This document shows, piece by piece, positions 1 to 11,010 of a stretch of DNA of 64,000 bases. A model generated the notes under the pieces. The model ran no database searches and was not told where the DNA came from. It saw nothing but the letters and a program-made list of their open reading frames with translations. The translations under genes were made by a program, and so were the position numbers. Every line of letters begins with the position of its first letter. Position 1 is the stretch's first letter. The DNA lies in assembly GCA_022661535.1 (NCBI GenBank), contig JAKULF010000004.1, positions 6,386,001 through 6,450,000 of the forward strand, written 5' to 3'. This DNA comes from Eutypa lata (taxonomy: Eukaryota > Ascomycota > Sordariomycetes > Xylariales > Diatrypaceae).

Positions 1-1429
1 GCCTACAAGTTCTGGGCAACCCAACCTGTACCCAAGTTTGGGGATGACGGAGATCCCAACAAGCTTATTGAAGAGGGACCCATAGAGACGCATACGGTCG
101 ACGATGTTCCAAAGGATCCAGCACCATTGCTCACTGGCTTCGAGTGGTGTGACATTGATCTTACCGACGACGGCGAGCTAAAGGAAGTTTGGGAGTTGCT
201 CAATGGTCACTATGTCGAGGATAATGAAGCCATGTTTCGTTTTAACTATTCTACCAGTATCTTGAAATGGTAAGTACTCTCTAAGAGTTACTATTCATGA
301 ATGGGTTTATTGCTCACCAATAATCTTGTGGTAGGGCTATGATGCCGCCTGGATGGAAGAAGCAATGGCATCGCGGTGTCCGGGCGTCCCAGTCTAGGAA
401 ACTCGTCGCCTTTATTGCCGCCATTCCCGTCGAGCTCCGTATTCGCACCAATGTTCTCCGTACCTCCGAAGTCAACTTCCTCTGTATACACAAGAAACTG
501 CGCTCCAAGCGCCTTGCCCCTGTTCTGATCAAGGAGATCACCCGTCTTTGCAACTTGGACGGAGTTTGGCAGGCCATATATACTGGTGGGGTCGTCCTCC
601 CAAAGCCTGTCAGCACTTGCCGGTATTACCATCGCGCAATCAACTGGCAGAAACTCTACGACGTTGGCTTTAGCCCCTTGCCACCGAACAGTAAACCCTC
701 CTTTCAGATCAGGAAATACGCCGTGCCGGACCGCACCTCAACACACGGACTGAGAGAAATGCAGAAGAAGGACGTCAATGCCGTACAGGAGCTACTAACA
801 AGGTACTTGGCTAAGTACGATATGGCATCGGCGTGGGACAAGGCTGAGGTCGAGCATTGGTTGTTACATAACAAGAAGGATGCTCTCGAGGAGCAGGTAG
901 TCTGGTCTTACGTTGTTGAGGTAAGCTTAATAATCAGCGGTATTCTCTCCATATCCAGCCTTGTTAACCGGACACTAGGACGCACATAAGCGGATCACCG
1001 ACTTCATCTCCTTCTATTGCCTCGAATCATCAGTAATAAACCACCCGAAACATAAGAACGTTAGGGCGGCATACCTGTTCTACTACGCTACAGAGACGGG
1101 ACTTACCACGCCAGTCGACAAGGACGCTCTGAAGAAGCGTCTCAATGAGCTAGTGGCAGACACGCTGGTCTACTGCAAGAAGTCCAATTTCGATGTCTAT
1201 AATGCGCTCTCGTTGATGGACAACGGATTGTTCCTCGAGGAGCAAAAGTTTGGCCCAGGAGATGGCCAGTTGCATTATTACCTATTCAATTACAAGGCAA
1301 ATCCAATAGCTGGCGGCGTAGACAAGAGGAATCGCTTAGACACCGAGAACCTAAGTGGCATTGGGTAAGTCATTATGTGGCGATGAAACGGTCCAAGACT
1401 AATCGTATTGTAGGAAAACGCAGATTTAA
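1..1429 (+). CDS. NMT1: Glycylpeptide N-tetradecanoyltransferase (N-myristoyltransferase), 3' part
   Basis: Transfers myristate from myristoyl-CoA to the N-terminal glycine of cytosolic proteins. The 5' end is outside the window; 414 residues are visible, of roughly 450-550 usual. Exons are 1-269, 335-920, 991-1364 and 1414-1429; all introns are GT..AG, and the last has a CTAAT branch site. Family stretches include [11 protein letters not shown] near the start, RWxMxPPGW at the first junction, FIAAIP and [11 protein letters not shown] (acyl-CoA and core segments), then [16 protein letters not shown] and VEHW. The family normally ends in a short hydrophobic tail whose terminal carboxylate takes part in catalysis. 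Here splicing gives GIG-KTQI, and reading through the last donor gives an even shorter GIG end. Identification is firm; the exact 3' end is less certain. Confidence 0.93.
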
Positions 1430-2043
1430 TATCAACAAAGGCCACCACATACATCATTTCTTGCCACCGAAAGCCATCATCAGCCAGCAGGCGATCTAGA
1501 GACTCATTAACTGTTGTTAGAGGCTCTACTAGAGTTTACAGTTCATAGAAAACGCCCGGCAAATCAGGCTTCTAATCAGCCAATATCTTTCGGGTATTGA
1601 TTTTGACCTTCCAAGGTGGCCTGAGAAGCCATGGAGCTTTCACGCAGCTCATTGCCCACGTGTCGCCTTTTCTAGCCAGTCTTCACCTTCCACGCGTTGA
1701 TAACGCAAGCCTGTGGTGGAAACATGTAACGAGATGCACAATGATTAGTTCCGAAGAAGCCATCCCTCCCTCTTCTCAGCCACTGCCGGTGTCATTATTG
1801 AACATGTCATTGACCCGAGTATTACTTATATTTATACACCAGGCCAAGATGTATATATACCTGCTAAATAGCAAAGACTATGACTTCCAAAAATAACCGA
1901 CCAACCAGCGGACCTAGTATATGTACCCCAGACATGCACATATTAAGACCCAACTGCGCGAGATCGGGTCATCGTACGACGTCAACGGTAGCTATTAGGT
2001 TGAAAACGATGGTCTAGGATACCTGGTGAAAATGAGTGAGTGA

Positions 2044-2074
<31 letters not shown>

Positions 2075-2979
2075 TTGAAAGCTGCTGCCGAGATGTCACA
2101 TCAATATGGTCATGGCAGCCCGTATCGACCGATGGCTACGGCATCTTGCATATCCCTTCGGCGGTTCTGTCCGTTCTCGTAGGTGGGTTCAATTTCTTGA
2201 CATGTGACCATGAGGATCAAGCGGCCCACTCATACTTCGATCCCAAGCCCCAGGAAATATCGAGTTCTTTTAACTTGTTTTTCCTACTGGGACGCAGGGA
2301 GGGAGGGTAGCGCATTTTCTCCGCATGCAAATATCCGCACTCGACTCGCCTTTTTAGAGCGCAGTTGCCCGATATTAGAAAATTATGTGTCAACTATTTG
2401 ATAATGGATAATTTACAGTCCGCCCACGTGGCAAATAACCGCTGCGCACACCAATTACGAGATTGGCGCCCGAAAACGCGTGTCTCTCTCCCGAACCAGT
2501 CCTTTGGAGGCCTTATATAATACCCACAAAAATACCTCTCAGTGGGTTCAGTCCGTCCGTTATATACTAAAGCCAAGCCATGGATGGATTGATTCTGCTT
2601 GCCCTCCATGAATCCATTCTTTCAAATCGATAGCTGACATTGCTCCACTCTGCTCTACTCCTCTCTACTCCCAAGAGTAACATGTCTCACAAGGATATAC
2701 CGATAGGTATCCTGGAGGCAGGCTAGTTAGTCGAAATTGTGACCTTGCTGGTCCAGGCAGCGAGTTCAGTCAGTCAATCATTCCGATAAACTTGTTTGCC
2801 CAACTCCCCGACGATAGCCGCTACCTACTCGTCGTCCTTCTCGGTCGGGTAAACCAGCCGGCCGGCCGGCTTGTTTGACTTTCTACTAGACGCACAAAAC
2901 CGGACAACCGAACGAACGGCAGTCTATCAGTCAGCCAGCCAGCGAGCCAGACAGCCAGCCAGTTAGGTTCAGGGGCATC
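1430..2979. other. Intergenic, no gene recognised
   Basis: No convincing coding sequence. Contains a GAGT/TG microsatellite (2032-2075), a TATA-like run near 2515, a CCGG palindromic stretch near 2859-2871 and a CAGC-rich repeat (2922-2966) just before the next start codon. The last kilobase is probably promoter and leader of the small gene at 2980. Confidence 0.5.
2032..2075. repeat. GAGT/TG microsatellite
   Basis: Four GAGT-like units run into about thirteen TG dinucleotides. Simple sequence repeat in an intergenic region. Confidence 0.95.
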
Positions 2980-3171
2980 ATGTGCCAGTACATGTTACTG
3001 AAGTGGTACTGTGATGGCTGTGGTGCCTGGTACACTAGTGACGATGTCAAAATAGAAGACTGCGAGGCCTTCAGGGAGACGGGAGAGTGCGACGAGCAGG
3101 AGTTCGTCAGGGAGGAGAGGTCAGACGCCGGCGGGTTCTGTGATGACTGCGCGACGGAGCATGCCGAGTGA
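2980..3171 (+). CDS. Small cysteine-rich protein (63 aa), possible zinc-binding
   Basis: Not recognised as a named family. The 63-residue frame starts at an ATG and carries paired cysteines: CDGCG near residues 11-15, single Cys near 27 and 37, then CDDC near 55-58. The spacing suggests two CxxC knuckles that could bind zinc. There is no signal peptide, and the protein is acidic overall (many Asp/Glu), which points to the cytosol or nucleus. A long leader rich in CAGC and CTCT precedes it. A long minus-strand open frame (2931-3893) overlaps it; the cysteine pattern makes the plus strand more credible. A role is not evident. Confidence 0.45.
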   Translation: MCQYMLLKWYCDGCGAWYTSDDVKIEDCEAFRETGECDEQEFVREERSDAGGFCDDCATEHAE

Positions 3172-6059
3172 CCGAGGATAGGGATACGGATCAGACCAGA
3201 TCGGATCGGACCGGGATGTACGAAAGTATCCCGGTATATGGGAGCTAGTGTGGGTCTCAATGAAGAGAAGCTGGGGCAAGACGGCGGGATGTTAGACTCC
3301 CAAGTTTGCATCGAACCGGGTAGGACTGGAATTTTCGGGCGGAGGGGAGCAAGAGATGAAGCCGCACATTGAGGATCCACCCATGCGCAGATCAGCCGCA
3401 TATGGAAATCCACACATGATCGAACCCGGTCCGAGTGATGACGTCGCGACGTTTCCGGGTTGCCAAGACCGATGGACGGGAGGAAAGCCAATGGTTCGTG
3501 CTGAATTCCTTCGATTTTGTCCTGGCATATGTGGGGTGCCGAGGAGTTGACCCATATTGGTAAACATGGCTGCACATCAAAGCGAAAGGGGCGGTCATGA
3601 TACTTGATATACCAACGACCAACCTCATCCTTGGATGCATAGCTTAAATTTGCTAGAAGCCCGATGGAGACACTTGTCCCGTCATCTCTTTCCTCTTTGG
3701 TATATATGGTGGTCATTGTGGTTTTGATATCTTTACTATCAAGACCTATGGGACCGTGTCCATTGCAAAACCCATACTTAGACATCAGCAATGGCCTGTT
3801 CTTCTCAACAATTTCATCCTTAAAGGGTCTATGATCTGTCGGGTTCCGCGAGTTACTCACGAGATGCGTCAGGGAAGCACCGCAAACGTTCACGAAGCGC
3901 CGCCGAATTTTTCATCTAAATGTTACATATCAACAACGTCACCCGACGCGAAAAGAAGTATGATTTTCAGAATCGAAACACATTTCTTCTCCTGCAACAC
4001 CCAACAGCCCGAGTTACCAATTCTCTCTTGCACAGCACGGTAGATGGCAAACAAGAGATGTGCCACGAGAACACATTTTGGAAACCAATGCCAAATTTCT
4101 GGAAGGATCCCCAGCTAACATTGGGCCAACCCCGCAGAGCATGGTATCGACGGCGCAACACGCTTCCCTATGTTCGACTTGATCCCGCTGCCTAATGCGT
4201 TAGCCACCTATTGGACCGGTGAGGAGTACGGGGAACTTTAGTTCAATGGTTCTAGGTGCTCCCCATCGTATCCTAATATACGCTCTACATAGCTAACGAC
4301 ATATATCGAGACCTCAGACTGGCCGGACTCTTCAAACTATTTAACCACGTCCCCCAAGTCCGGAAACGATAAGAGGGCAACTTTCTTGAAACTTAAATGG
4401 ATTCCACTAATGTTTGTGTCTTCGAAAGGTCAATCATTGGCATATATGCTTTGCACAGAGGAGGCTTCCGATAGCACAAAACCAACTAGCGATTTTCTCC
4501 AGGGTAGAAATTGTTTACCGTAGCTTTCATCTGCGGTATCATGTTGCCCCGTCCTACAGATTCAACGCTTCAGCCAGCCTTGGTTTGCTTATGGATGTCC
4601 ATGGATCTGTTATCAGATCCCAAAGATTGAGAGCGGTTGGCGTTGCCGGCTCTCACTCCGCGGCGGGCTAGCTTCTAGCCTCTATAGCACTGTAACCCTC
4701 CCTAGATTTCAAAGAAAACATAGTAACACCGCGGCTTTACTTCATGGGTAAACTAGCTATATAGTAATCAAGTCAGTTTTATACCTGTTGTTCGAAATAA
4801 AGCTATCGGGATATGCGTACCGCTAGGGGATACAAATTTCTCGGATAATTATAGTAACTAGGTTATCATATAAATAAATTTTAGCTAATCTAGTGTGTGT
4901 AGTTTTAGTATCTAAGATTTATGTCCCAATTTGTAGTTGCGTTTATATCTCCTAACAAGAAGTAACCCAATAATGACCCAAAACACACAGAGCCCAGCAT
5001 AAACAAGTGCCATTGTTTGGCTCTCTTGCTATTAAACTTGTTATTACAAGTTCTTATGTTAGGGCTAGATATATGCTATTAAGAAGATGGTAAATTAATC
5101 ATACACGCTCTCTTGCCTTCTATGCAAACACCCTTCTTTATTCCTCTTTCTCATTTAGTTTAGTAAGAGGCTTATGTGGACACGTCTTCTTTTGATCATC
5201 GAGGGAGATCCTGTAGCCGATCATCAAAAATTGATGCAGTTATCCGCAGTAATAACACTAGATATGGATGTGAATGTGTGCTATATCAGCCTAACAATTA
5301 CTGGTCTTAAAGGTTATCTTGCCGTTTTTCGTCGGTATTTTATAAGGAACAAATCTTAAAAAGATGTTAATATATAAAGATTTTATCCGAACATATACGT
5401 ATATTATATTATTTATATAATATTTATCAATTATATAAATATTCTCGTTCGAAAATGCAGCTTCCTAACAACCCTGGGGTTTAAGAAATATGGGTTGTGC
5501 AACAATAACCCCTTAGCACGTTCTCATTTATGTAGACAAAGGGCGGGTCTTAGATTCATATGTACGTAAATAATATCACTTTTACCCATATAGGACTTTA
5601 ATCTAGCATCTTATCTAGTTGTTATTCCTGAAGTTGCATCCGAACCCCAAATAGAGTAAAATTAGCACGGCACATATAAGACTTTAGCACATGACATACT
5701 ATTACGAAACTTGAGCGGATGGAGTGGTAACTTAATATTACCTATGTAGATATTGGCCCTTTCTATACTGATAACAAATGCATACAGGATATGAGTAGTG
5801 TAATAGAAGCTGTGGTCAAAGTGTTTTCAATAGGATTCATACTCGGCAAGCTGGGATTGATGCTATCGTAACCTTGCAACCTCATGTACGTGGAGTACAT
5901 ATGTATGTCGGCTTCATTGAGACATAACAGTGATAACTATCCGTGGTGGGTATATAGCGTAGCACTGAAGCAAATGATGCAACGGAGAATGTTATATATG
6001 ATCGACAATAATAAAAAGGGTAATATTCGTTTTATACGTTACATTGCGTTAAAAGCCGC
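3172..6059. other. Intergenic, increasingly AT-rich, no gene recognised
   Basis: About 2.9 kb without a convincing gene. Composition drifts from balanced (3.2-4.7 kb) to AT-rich (4.7-6.06 kb), which forms the shoulder of the RIP block that follows. Short open frames here lack motifs and plausible splice partners. Confidence 0.5.
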
Positions 6060-7040
6060 TTTTATATATATATATACTTAAGTATATTAATTAACGTTAT
6101 TATTTACTTTATAATTAACTTAAAAATTAACGTATAAATAAAAATTTATTTATTTATTCGATAATATTTTTTAATAAACGTATTTATTTTTAAAATTTAT
6201 ATTTATTTTTAATAATTTATTTAAATAATTAATTAAAATAAATAATAATTATTTTATAACTTTTATTCGTTTTTTAATATATTTTAAAATTATTTATATA
6301 ACTTTATATAACTTTATATTATTTATTTATTTATTTATTAAAATTATTAATTAAAATAAATAATAATTATTTTATAATTTTTATTTATTTTTTAATATTT
6401 TTTAAAATTATTTATATAATTTTATATAATTTATTTATTTATTTATTTTCGATTTATTTATTTATTTACTTTTAATTTATTTATTTATTTTTAATTTATT
6501 TATTTAAAATATTAATTAAAATAAATAATAATTATTTTATAATTTTTATTTATTTTTTAATATTTTTTAAAATTATTTATATAATTTTATATAATTAATT
6601 TTATATTTATATAATTTTATATAATTTTATATAATTTTATATAATTAAATAATAATATTATTAATTATTTAAATAAATAAATAAATTTATAAATAAACTT
6701 TTTAATTTTTATTAATAAAATTATTTAAATTAAATATTAATATTATTATTATTATAAATTAAATTTATATATTAATTAATTTTTCGTAAATTATATAATA
6801 ATATTTAATAACGATTAAATAAAAAACTTAATAATTAAAATTAAAAAATAAAATATATAATATATTATTATTTAAAAAAAATATATTTAAAAAAAATTTA
6901 AAATAATTATATAATAACGTTTTAAATAAAAAAGTTTAAAGTAAAATTTTACGTATTTATTAATTAAATTAAATAATTATAATTTAATAAAATATAATAA
7001 AAATAAATAAATAATATATTTTATATATACCTTAATAATA
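6060..7040. repeat. AT-rich RIP block with TTTA repeats and a triplicated ~95 bp unit
   Basis: Nearly pure A/T. The few remaining C and G bases are almost all in CpG or CpT/ApG; CpA/TpG are essentially gone, the expected result of repeat-induced point mutation. A unit of about 95 bp centred on AATTAAAATAAATAATAATT occurs three times (about 6227-6320, 6345-6440 and 6511-6600), separated by TTTA arrays. The original repeat cannot be identified. Confidence 0.85.
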
Positions 7041-8193
7041 AGCAGCCGGAAATATTTAACTTTACACTTCACTTATGTATAAGTAAGCAAGCAAATCATT
7101 CAAGAGATTAATCATCATTTGCCCGATAGCCGAAGATGCAAGCAACAGAAGCCGTGTCGGCCGTGCCGCAAATATACCTGGGTAAAGCCACGGCCCACGA
7201 TGGGAAAGTTTTTGGGTTTAACAGATAAATCTGATGCAAGGAGAGGCCCAGATGACATAATGCGGAGGGGCTTTAGATTTGAACCAATCAGCATCGTTGC
7301 GCAGCACGCAATTGCCTTCATTTGCTCCAAAGGGGTTTAGTGAGGGGCTTGGATGCGCGGGGCAGTTCTTTATTGTAGCTTTTTCTACCTAAGTTAGTGG
7401 GGTGACGCGAAATTTAACTCATCAGCTTTCCTGTCTGTTTACGGGTGGTGATGTAACATCTCCTGTCTTATTTAGACTTGGGTATGAGGTACATAATACG
7501 TGTATGGTTGAGTTAAATATATGTAGTTATAGCTTTGAATGATTATATATTTAAGCTGAAAGCCCTTTAATGGTGATTTCCGGTTTAGGTATATGATTTC
7601 TCTAGGAACGCGGATAATTTAGACCTTGAGGTGGATAAGGTCGCCAGAATGTATGTACCGGGAGTGAGTAAGTACACGAGGTAGGTACCTACCTAGGTAT
7701 GCATTTGTAAGACAGACATAGTGGTGATAATGTGACATACAACAGACAGATAGTGATTGTACCTAAATAGGTGAAGTTACATACCAAGACAGCTTAGAAT
7801 CCCGAACTTACGGGATTGTGCAATCGGACCATGACATTGTGGGACACTAGAAACGTCGAGATATTGGTTGACGAGCTTCCTCGCCCAGCCTAATTGAGAG
7901 GAACTAACGAAGGTAAAGTGTCTCCTAGACTTAGGTGAGGTAAGTAGACTTTTACATCAAACCCCCCTATAATTATAACATAAGCTAAATTCACTCTACG
8001 GAAGGTACAGTACAATACGTACTTAAGTCCCAAAGGTCCCCCCTCAACTTCACATCGTCTGATTTCTTCTTTTACTCTTCATACTTCTTAAGACTTGTGA
8101 TACCCCTCCCCCCATTCCTTTCCAGATAGCCTACCTGTGCTTTCCATAACTACACCTTCTTCTATATTTCTATAACAATCAACAACTCTCACA
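7041..8193. other. Intergenic, includes upstream region of the peroxiredoxin gene
   Basis: Composition returns to normal at about 7085. No gene recognised. TACCTA/TAGGTA direct and inverted motifs occur at about 7680-7700, and a CT-rich stretch with a short leader precedes the ATG at 8194. Confidence 0.5.
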
Positions 8194-9111
8194 ATGGCTG
8201 CTCCTCGCCCTGAGCCGTAAGTACAACAATCGTTCATTTGCCACTTCTTACCCGCGTTACCACTACCACCACCACCACCACCTATAGCAAGCATAAAAAG
8301 CAAACAGCTGCTACTAACAGCGACGCTGACTATTTTCACAGCCTCCGCCTCGGTACCGTGGCCCCCAACTTCAAGGCCGACACCACTGCTGGCCCCATCG
8401 ACTTCCACGAGTGGATCGGCGACAAGTGGGTTGTCTTCTTCTCCCACCCGGAGGACTACACCCCTGTCTGCACCACCGAGCTCGGCGCCTTCGCCAAGCT
8501 CGAGCCCGAGTTCACCAAGCGCGGTGCTAAGCTGATTGGTCTGTCGGCCAACACCCTCGGTAGCCATGAGGGCTGGATCAAGGACATCGACGAGGTGACC
8601 GGCGGCAAGGTCACCTTCCCCATCATCGCCGACAAGGAGCGCAAGGTCGCCTTCCTCTACGACATGTAAGTACCTACCTACCTGTCTACCTACACCCATT
8701 CTCCATCCTATGCTGTGCTCGAGGGATTAGGGGGAGAAAGAATGTCGACTAACATAGACATTACCACAAAGGCTCGACTACCAAGACACCACCAACGTCG
8801 ACGAGAAGGGCATCGCCTTCACGATCCGCTCCGTCTTCATCATCGACCCCAACAAGAAGATCCGCCTGATCCTGTCGTACCCGGCGTCGACGGGCCGCAA
8901 CTCGGCCGAGGTCCTGCGCGTCCTCGACTCGCTCCAGACCGGCGACAAGCACAAGATCACCACCCCGATCAACTGGGTCCCGGGTGACGACGTCATCGTC
9001 GCCCCCAGCGTCAAGAACGAGCAGGCCAAGGAGCTCTTCCCCGACTTCCGCATCGTCAAGCCCTACCTGCGCTTCACTCCCCTGCCCAAGGACAAGGCTA
9101 CTGTCGCCTAA
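8194..9111 (+). CDS. PRX1: 1-Cys peroxiredoxin (Prx6/Prx1 type)
   Basis: Thiol peroxidase that reduces hydrogen peroxide and organic hydroperoxides. Exons 8194-8216, 8342-8665 and 8772-9111 give 228 residues, close to the usual 220-225. The peroxidatic cysteine is Cys51 in the PVCTTE motif, preceded by FFSHPEDYTP. The C-terminal PYLRFTPLP segment is typical of the 1-Cys class rather than 2-Cys enzymes. The N-terminus (MAAPRPEP) shows no evident mitochondrial presequence, so a cytosolic enzyme is likely, unlike the mitochondrial yeast Prx1. Exon 3 is strongly G/C-ending in its codons, which suggests high expression. Intron 1 contains an ACC repeat. The symbol is by family analogy. Confidence 0.95.
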
Positions 9112-9119
9112 ATGGGTTG

Positions 9120-9224
9120 GTGTGTGTGTGTGTGTGTGTGTGTGTCTGATCGGACATGAGGTTAAGAACATCTTCTTAGATGATGGGGCTGGGGTTCGAG
9201 CATAAGATAGGATAGGATAGGATA
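9120..9224. repeat. TG microsatellite and GATAG array in the PRX1 3' region
   Basis: A run of about twelve TG units (9120-9144) follows the stop codon within 10 bp. A GGATA array lies at 9202-9224. Both are probably in the 3' UTR or just beyond. Confidence 0.85.
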
Positions 9225-9906
9225 CCCAAAATGTAGTCTCGGCTCCACACAACCGATCCTCTGTCCGTAGTCATGATGATGAATAAAATAATTATGAACA
9301 AGAATTTAACTGTCATGCCTGTAAGCTGAATTAATATCCATTGAACGTTGAACTTTGGATGTAACATGGAGCATTTTTAGAAGGCATGGACAGGTTGGTT
9401 GGGGTTTCTCCAACTTTAGCCGCCTGCCTCTGGTGATCTAACTGGGGAATCCTGAACAGCATCACATGAACTAGCCGATTATCGAGACTTAACCATAGTA
9501 TCCTACAAGTTCAAATGCATCAAATAGCTCATCGTCTCCCATATTTATATTTCACTTTCCCAAGCCACCTGACCATCCATGAAACAAATGAATAATCTAG
9601 AACTCAAGCCAGTCTACATGTAGATCATCGCGGTGTGTTTTTATTGATATCACTGGGGGACTACTTTGAACCCCTCTTCCGATTCCGTAAACACGTAGAA
9701 TGAACTTAGTGCTTAATCAGTAGATGCCTGGATGGCTATAAAGATCCCTCCCGCATATAGGAAGTCAACGAGTATTACGAAATGTCTCATGTATATGGCA
9801 TTAAGCACTTGCCGTCCCGGAATATCATCATGCGGGGAAAAAGTCAAATTTAAACATTGGAATATCCAGCTTCCCTACTCTCTAATTATGTCTATATAGT
9901 TGCTAT
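9225..9906. other. Intergenic, no gene recognised
   Basis: About 680 bp between the peroxiredoxin 3' region and a decayed coding remnant. Moderately AT-rich, no motif or splice structure seen. Confidence 0.5.
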
Positions 9907-10290
9907 TCACCATGCTCGCTGAGGACGCCAGCCAAGGACATCACTGTTAACGTAACCTAGATCTGCCAAAGTCCATATATCCACATTCGGTCGCTCATGC
10001 TCGGGCTCGAATTGATCTTTAATAATGCTAATCCCATCGCTGACCTGATTAGCACCGCTCGCCCCCTCCCCCCCGCGCCGCCGGAAACAGCGCCACGACC
10101 CCTGCCGCGTGTGCGGTGTGCTCCGGTGTCGTTCGTCTACGTCGTTGCTCTTCAGCGAGCGCAGGTCGAATAAGTTGTTCTCGTATAGCTTGCGTGACCA
10201 TTTCAGCTATAGCGGGGAGAGGGGGCCTTCATCATCGTCATAGTCGTCGCCTCCTCTAGCCGGGGTTGCGCTCGCCCTGGCGGCTTGGGA
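9907..10290 (-). pseudogene. Decayed coding remnant of unknown family
   Basis: On the minus strand 9907-10206 is an open frame of 99 codons without an ATG but with coding-like codon choice (mostly C/G third positions). It reads LKWSRKLYENNLFDLRSLKS at the start and ends at a TGA. The same frame continues upstream across one TAG (10207-10209) through an acidic stretch, GGDDYDDDEGPLSPL, to another stop at 10291-10293. Either this is a gene fragment with a nonsense mutation, or the TAG is the 3' splice site of a terminal exon, since CCCCCTCTCCCCGCTATAG precedes it. No family was recognised and no complete gene could be assembled upstream. Confidence 0.35.
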
Positions 10291-10293
10291 TCA

Positions 10294-11010
10294 GGTGCGT
10301 GTCGTCCTAGATTAGTTCGGTTATATTGGTGTGAAACATGGGGTGCAATGGGATGAGGTGGACGGTGGATAGGGTGAGGGGGTGGGGAGGAAGACGCGCT
10401 CGAGATGGAGGGTGTTGCTGCTGCGGTCGTGGTCATCGTGGTCGTCGTGGAGAAGAAGGAACTGGTGAGCGGAGGCTTTTTATGCTCTTGTTGGATAGGT
10501 AGGTGCAGATGTGCGCGATGGTTTGCGCAGGGCTCTTCGGGGTTTGGTGATGGAGAAGCCATTGCGCCGGACGGGGATATAAATAGGTCTTACATATATA
10601 TTTCGATCACCTTTTTTTTACTGGTAAGAGACCTAGAATACCTAAAGCATCTTTATGATAAAAAGGTTCCGATCATGTAGGGTTTCGTAGTTTGATCACG
10701 GGTTGAGATCTCAGTAATGTTCGTCTTGAAACGTACCACTTGGTTTCATTATTGTTTGCACGATGCGTAGATTTAGTCTTCATCAACGAGGCAGCACCTA
10801 TTGGCATGTAGGTCTAACTAGGAATAAAGGACGGCTCGATGACAGCATTAACATTCTCCGAACTGCCCGCTTCAACTACAGGCAGCTGCACAACCAGCGG
10901 TAACCTCTTATGAACGACAGGAAATTATTCTATAGCTCGGCAGGCATAGCCGCCGATGTGGGTATATTATATACATATTTGGTTTGTTGTCGGCAAATCT
11001 TGCCTTATGC
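10294..11010. other. Intergenic, low-complexity sequence
   Basis: Contains GTC/GTG-rich low-complexity sequence (about 10400-10460) and a TATA-like run at 10575-10590. A proline- and threonine-rich minus-strand frame here (to 10562) looks like translated low-complexity DNA rather than a gene. Confidence 0.45.

Noticed and set aside
2931..3893. Long minus-strand open frame (320 codons, first ATG at about codon 37)
   Set aside because: No motif, random-looking composition, and it overlaps the more credible Cys-rich plus-strand frame. Its length is notable, so a transcript would change this view.
10405..10680. Plus-strand Val-rich frame
   Set aside because: Arises from GTC/GTG low-complexity DNA and lacks any domain.
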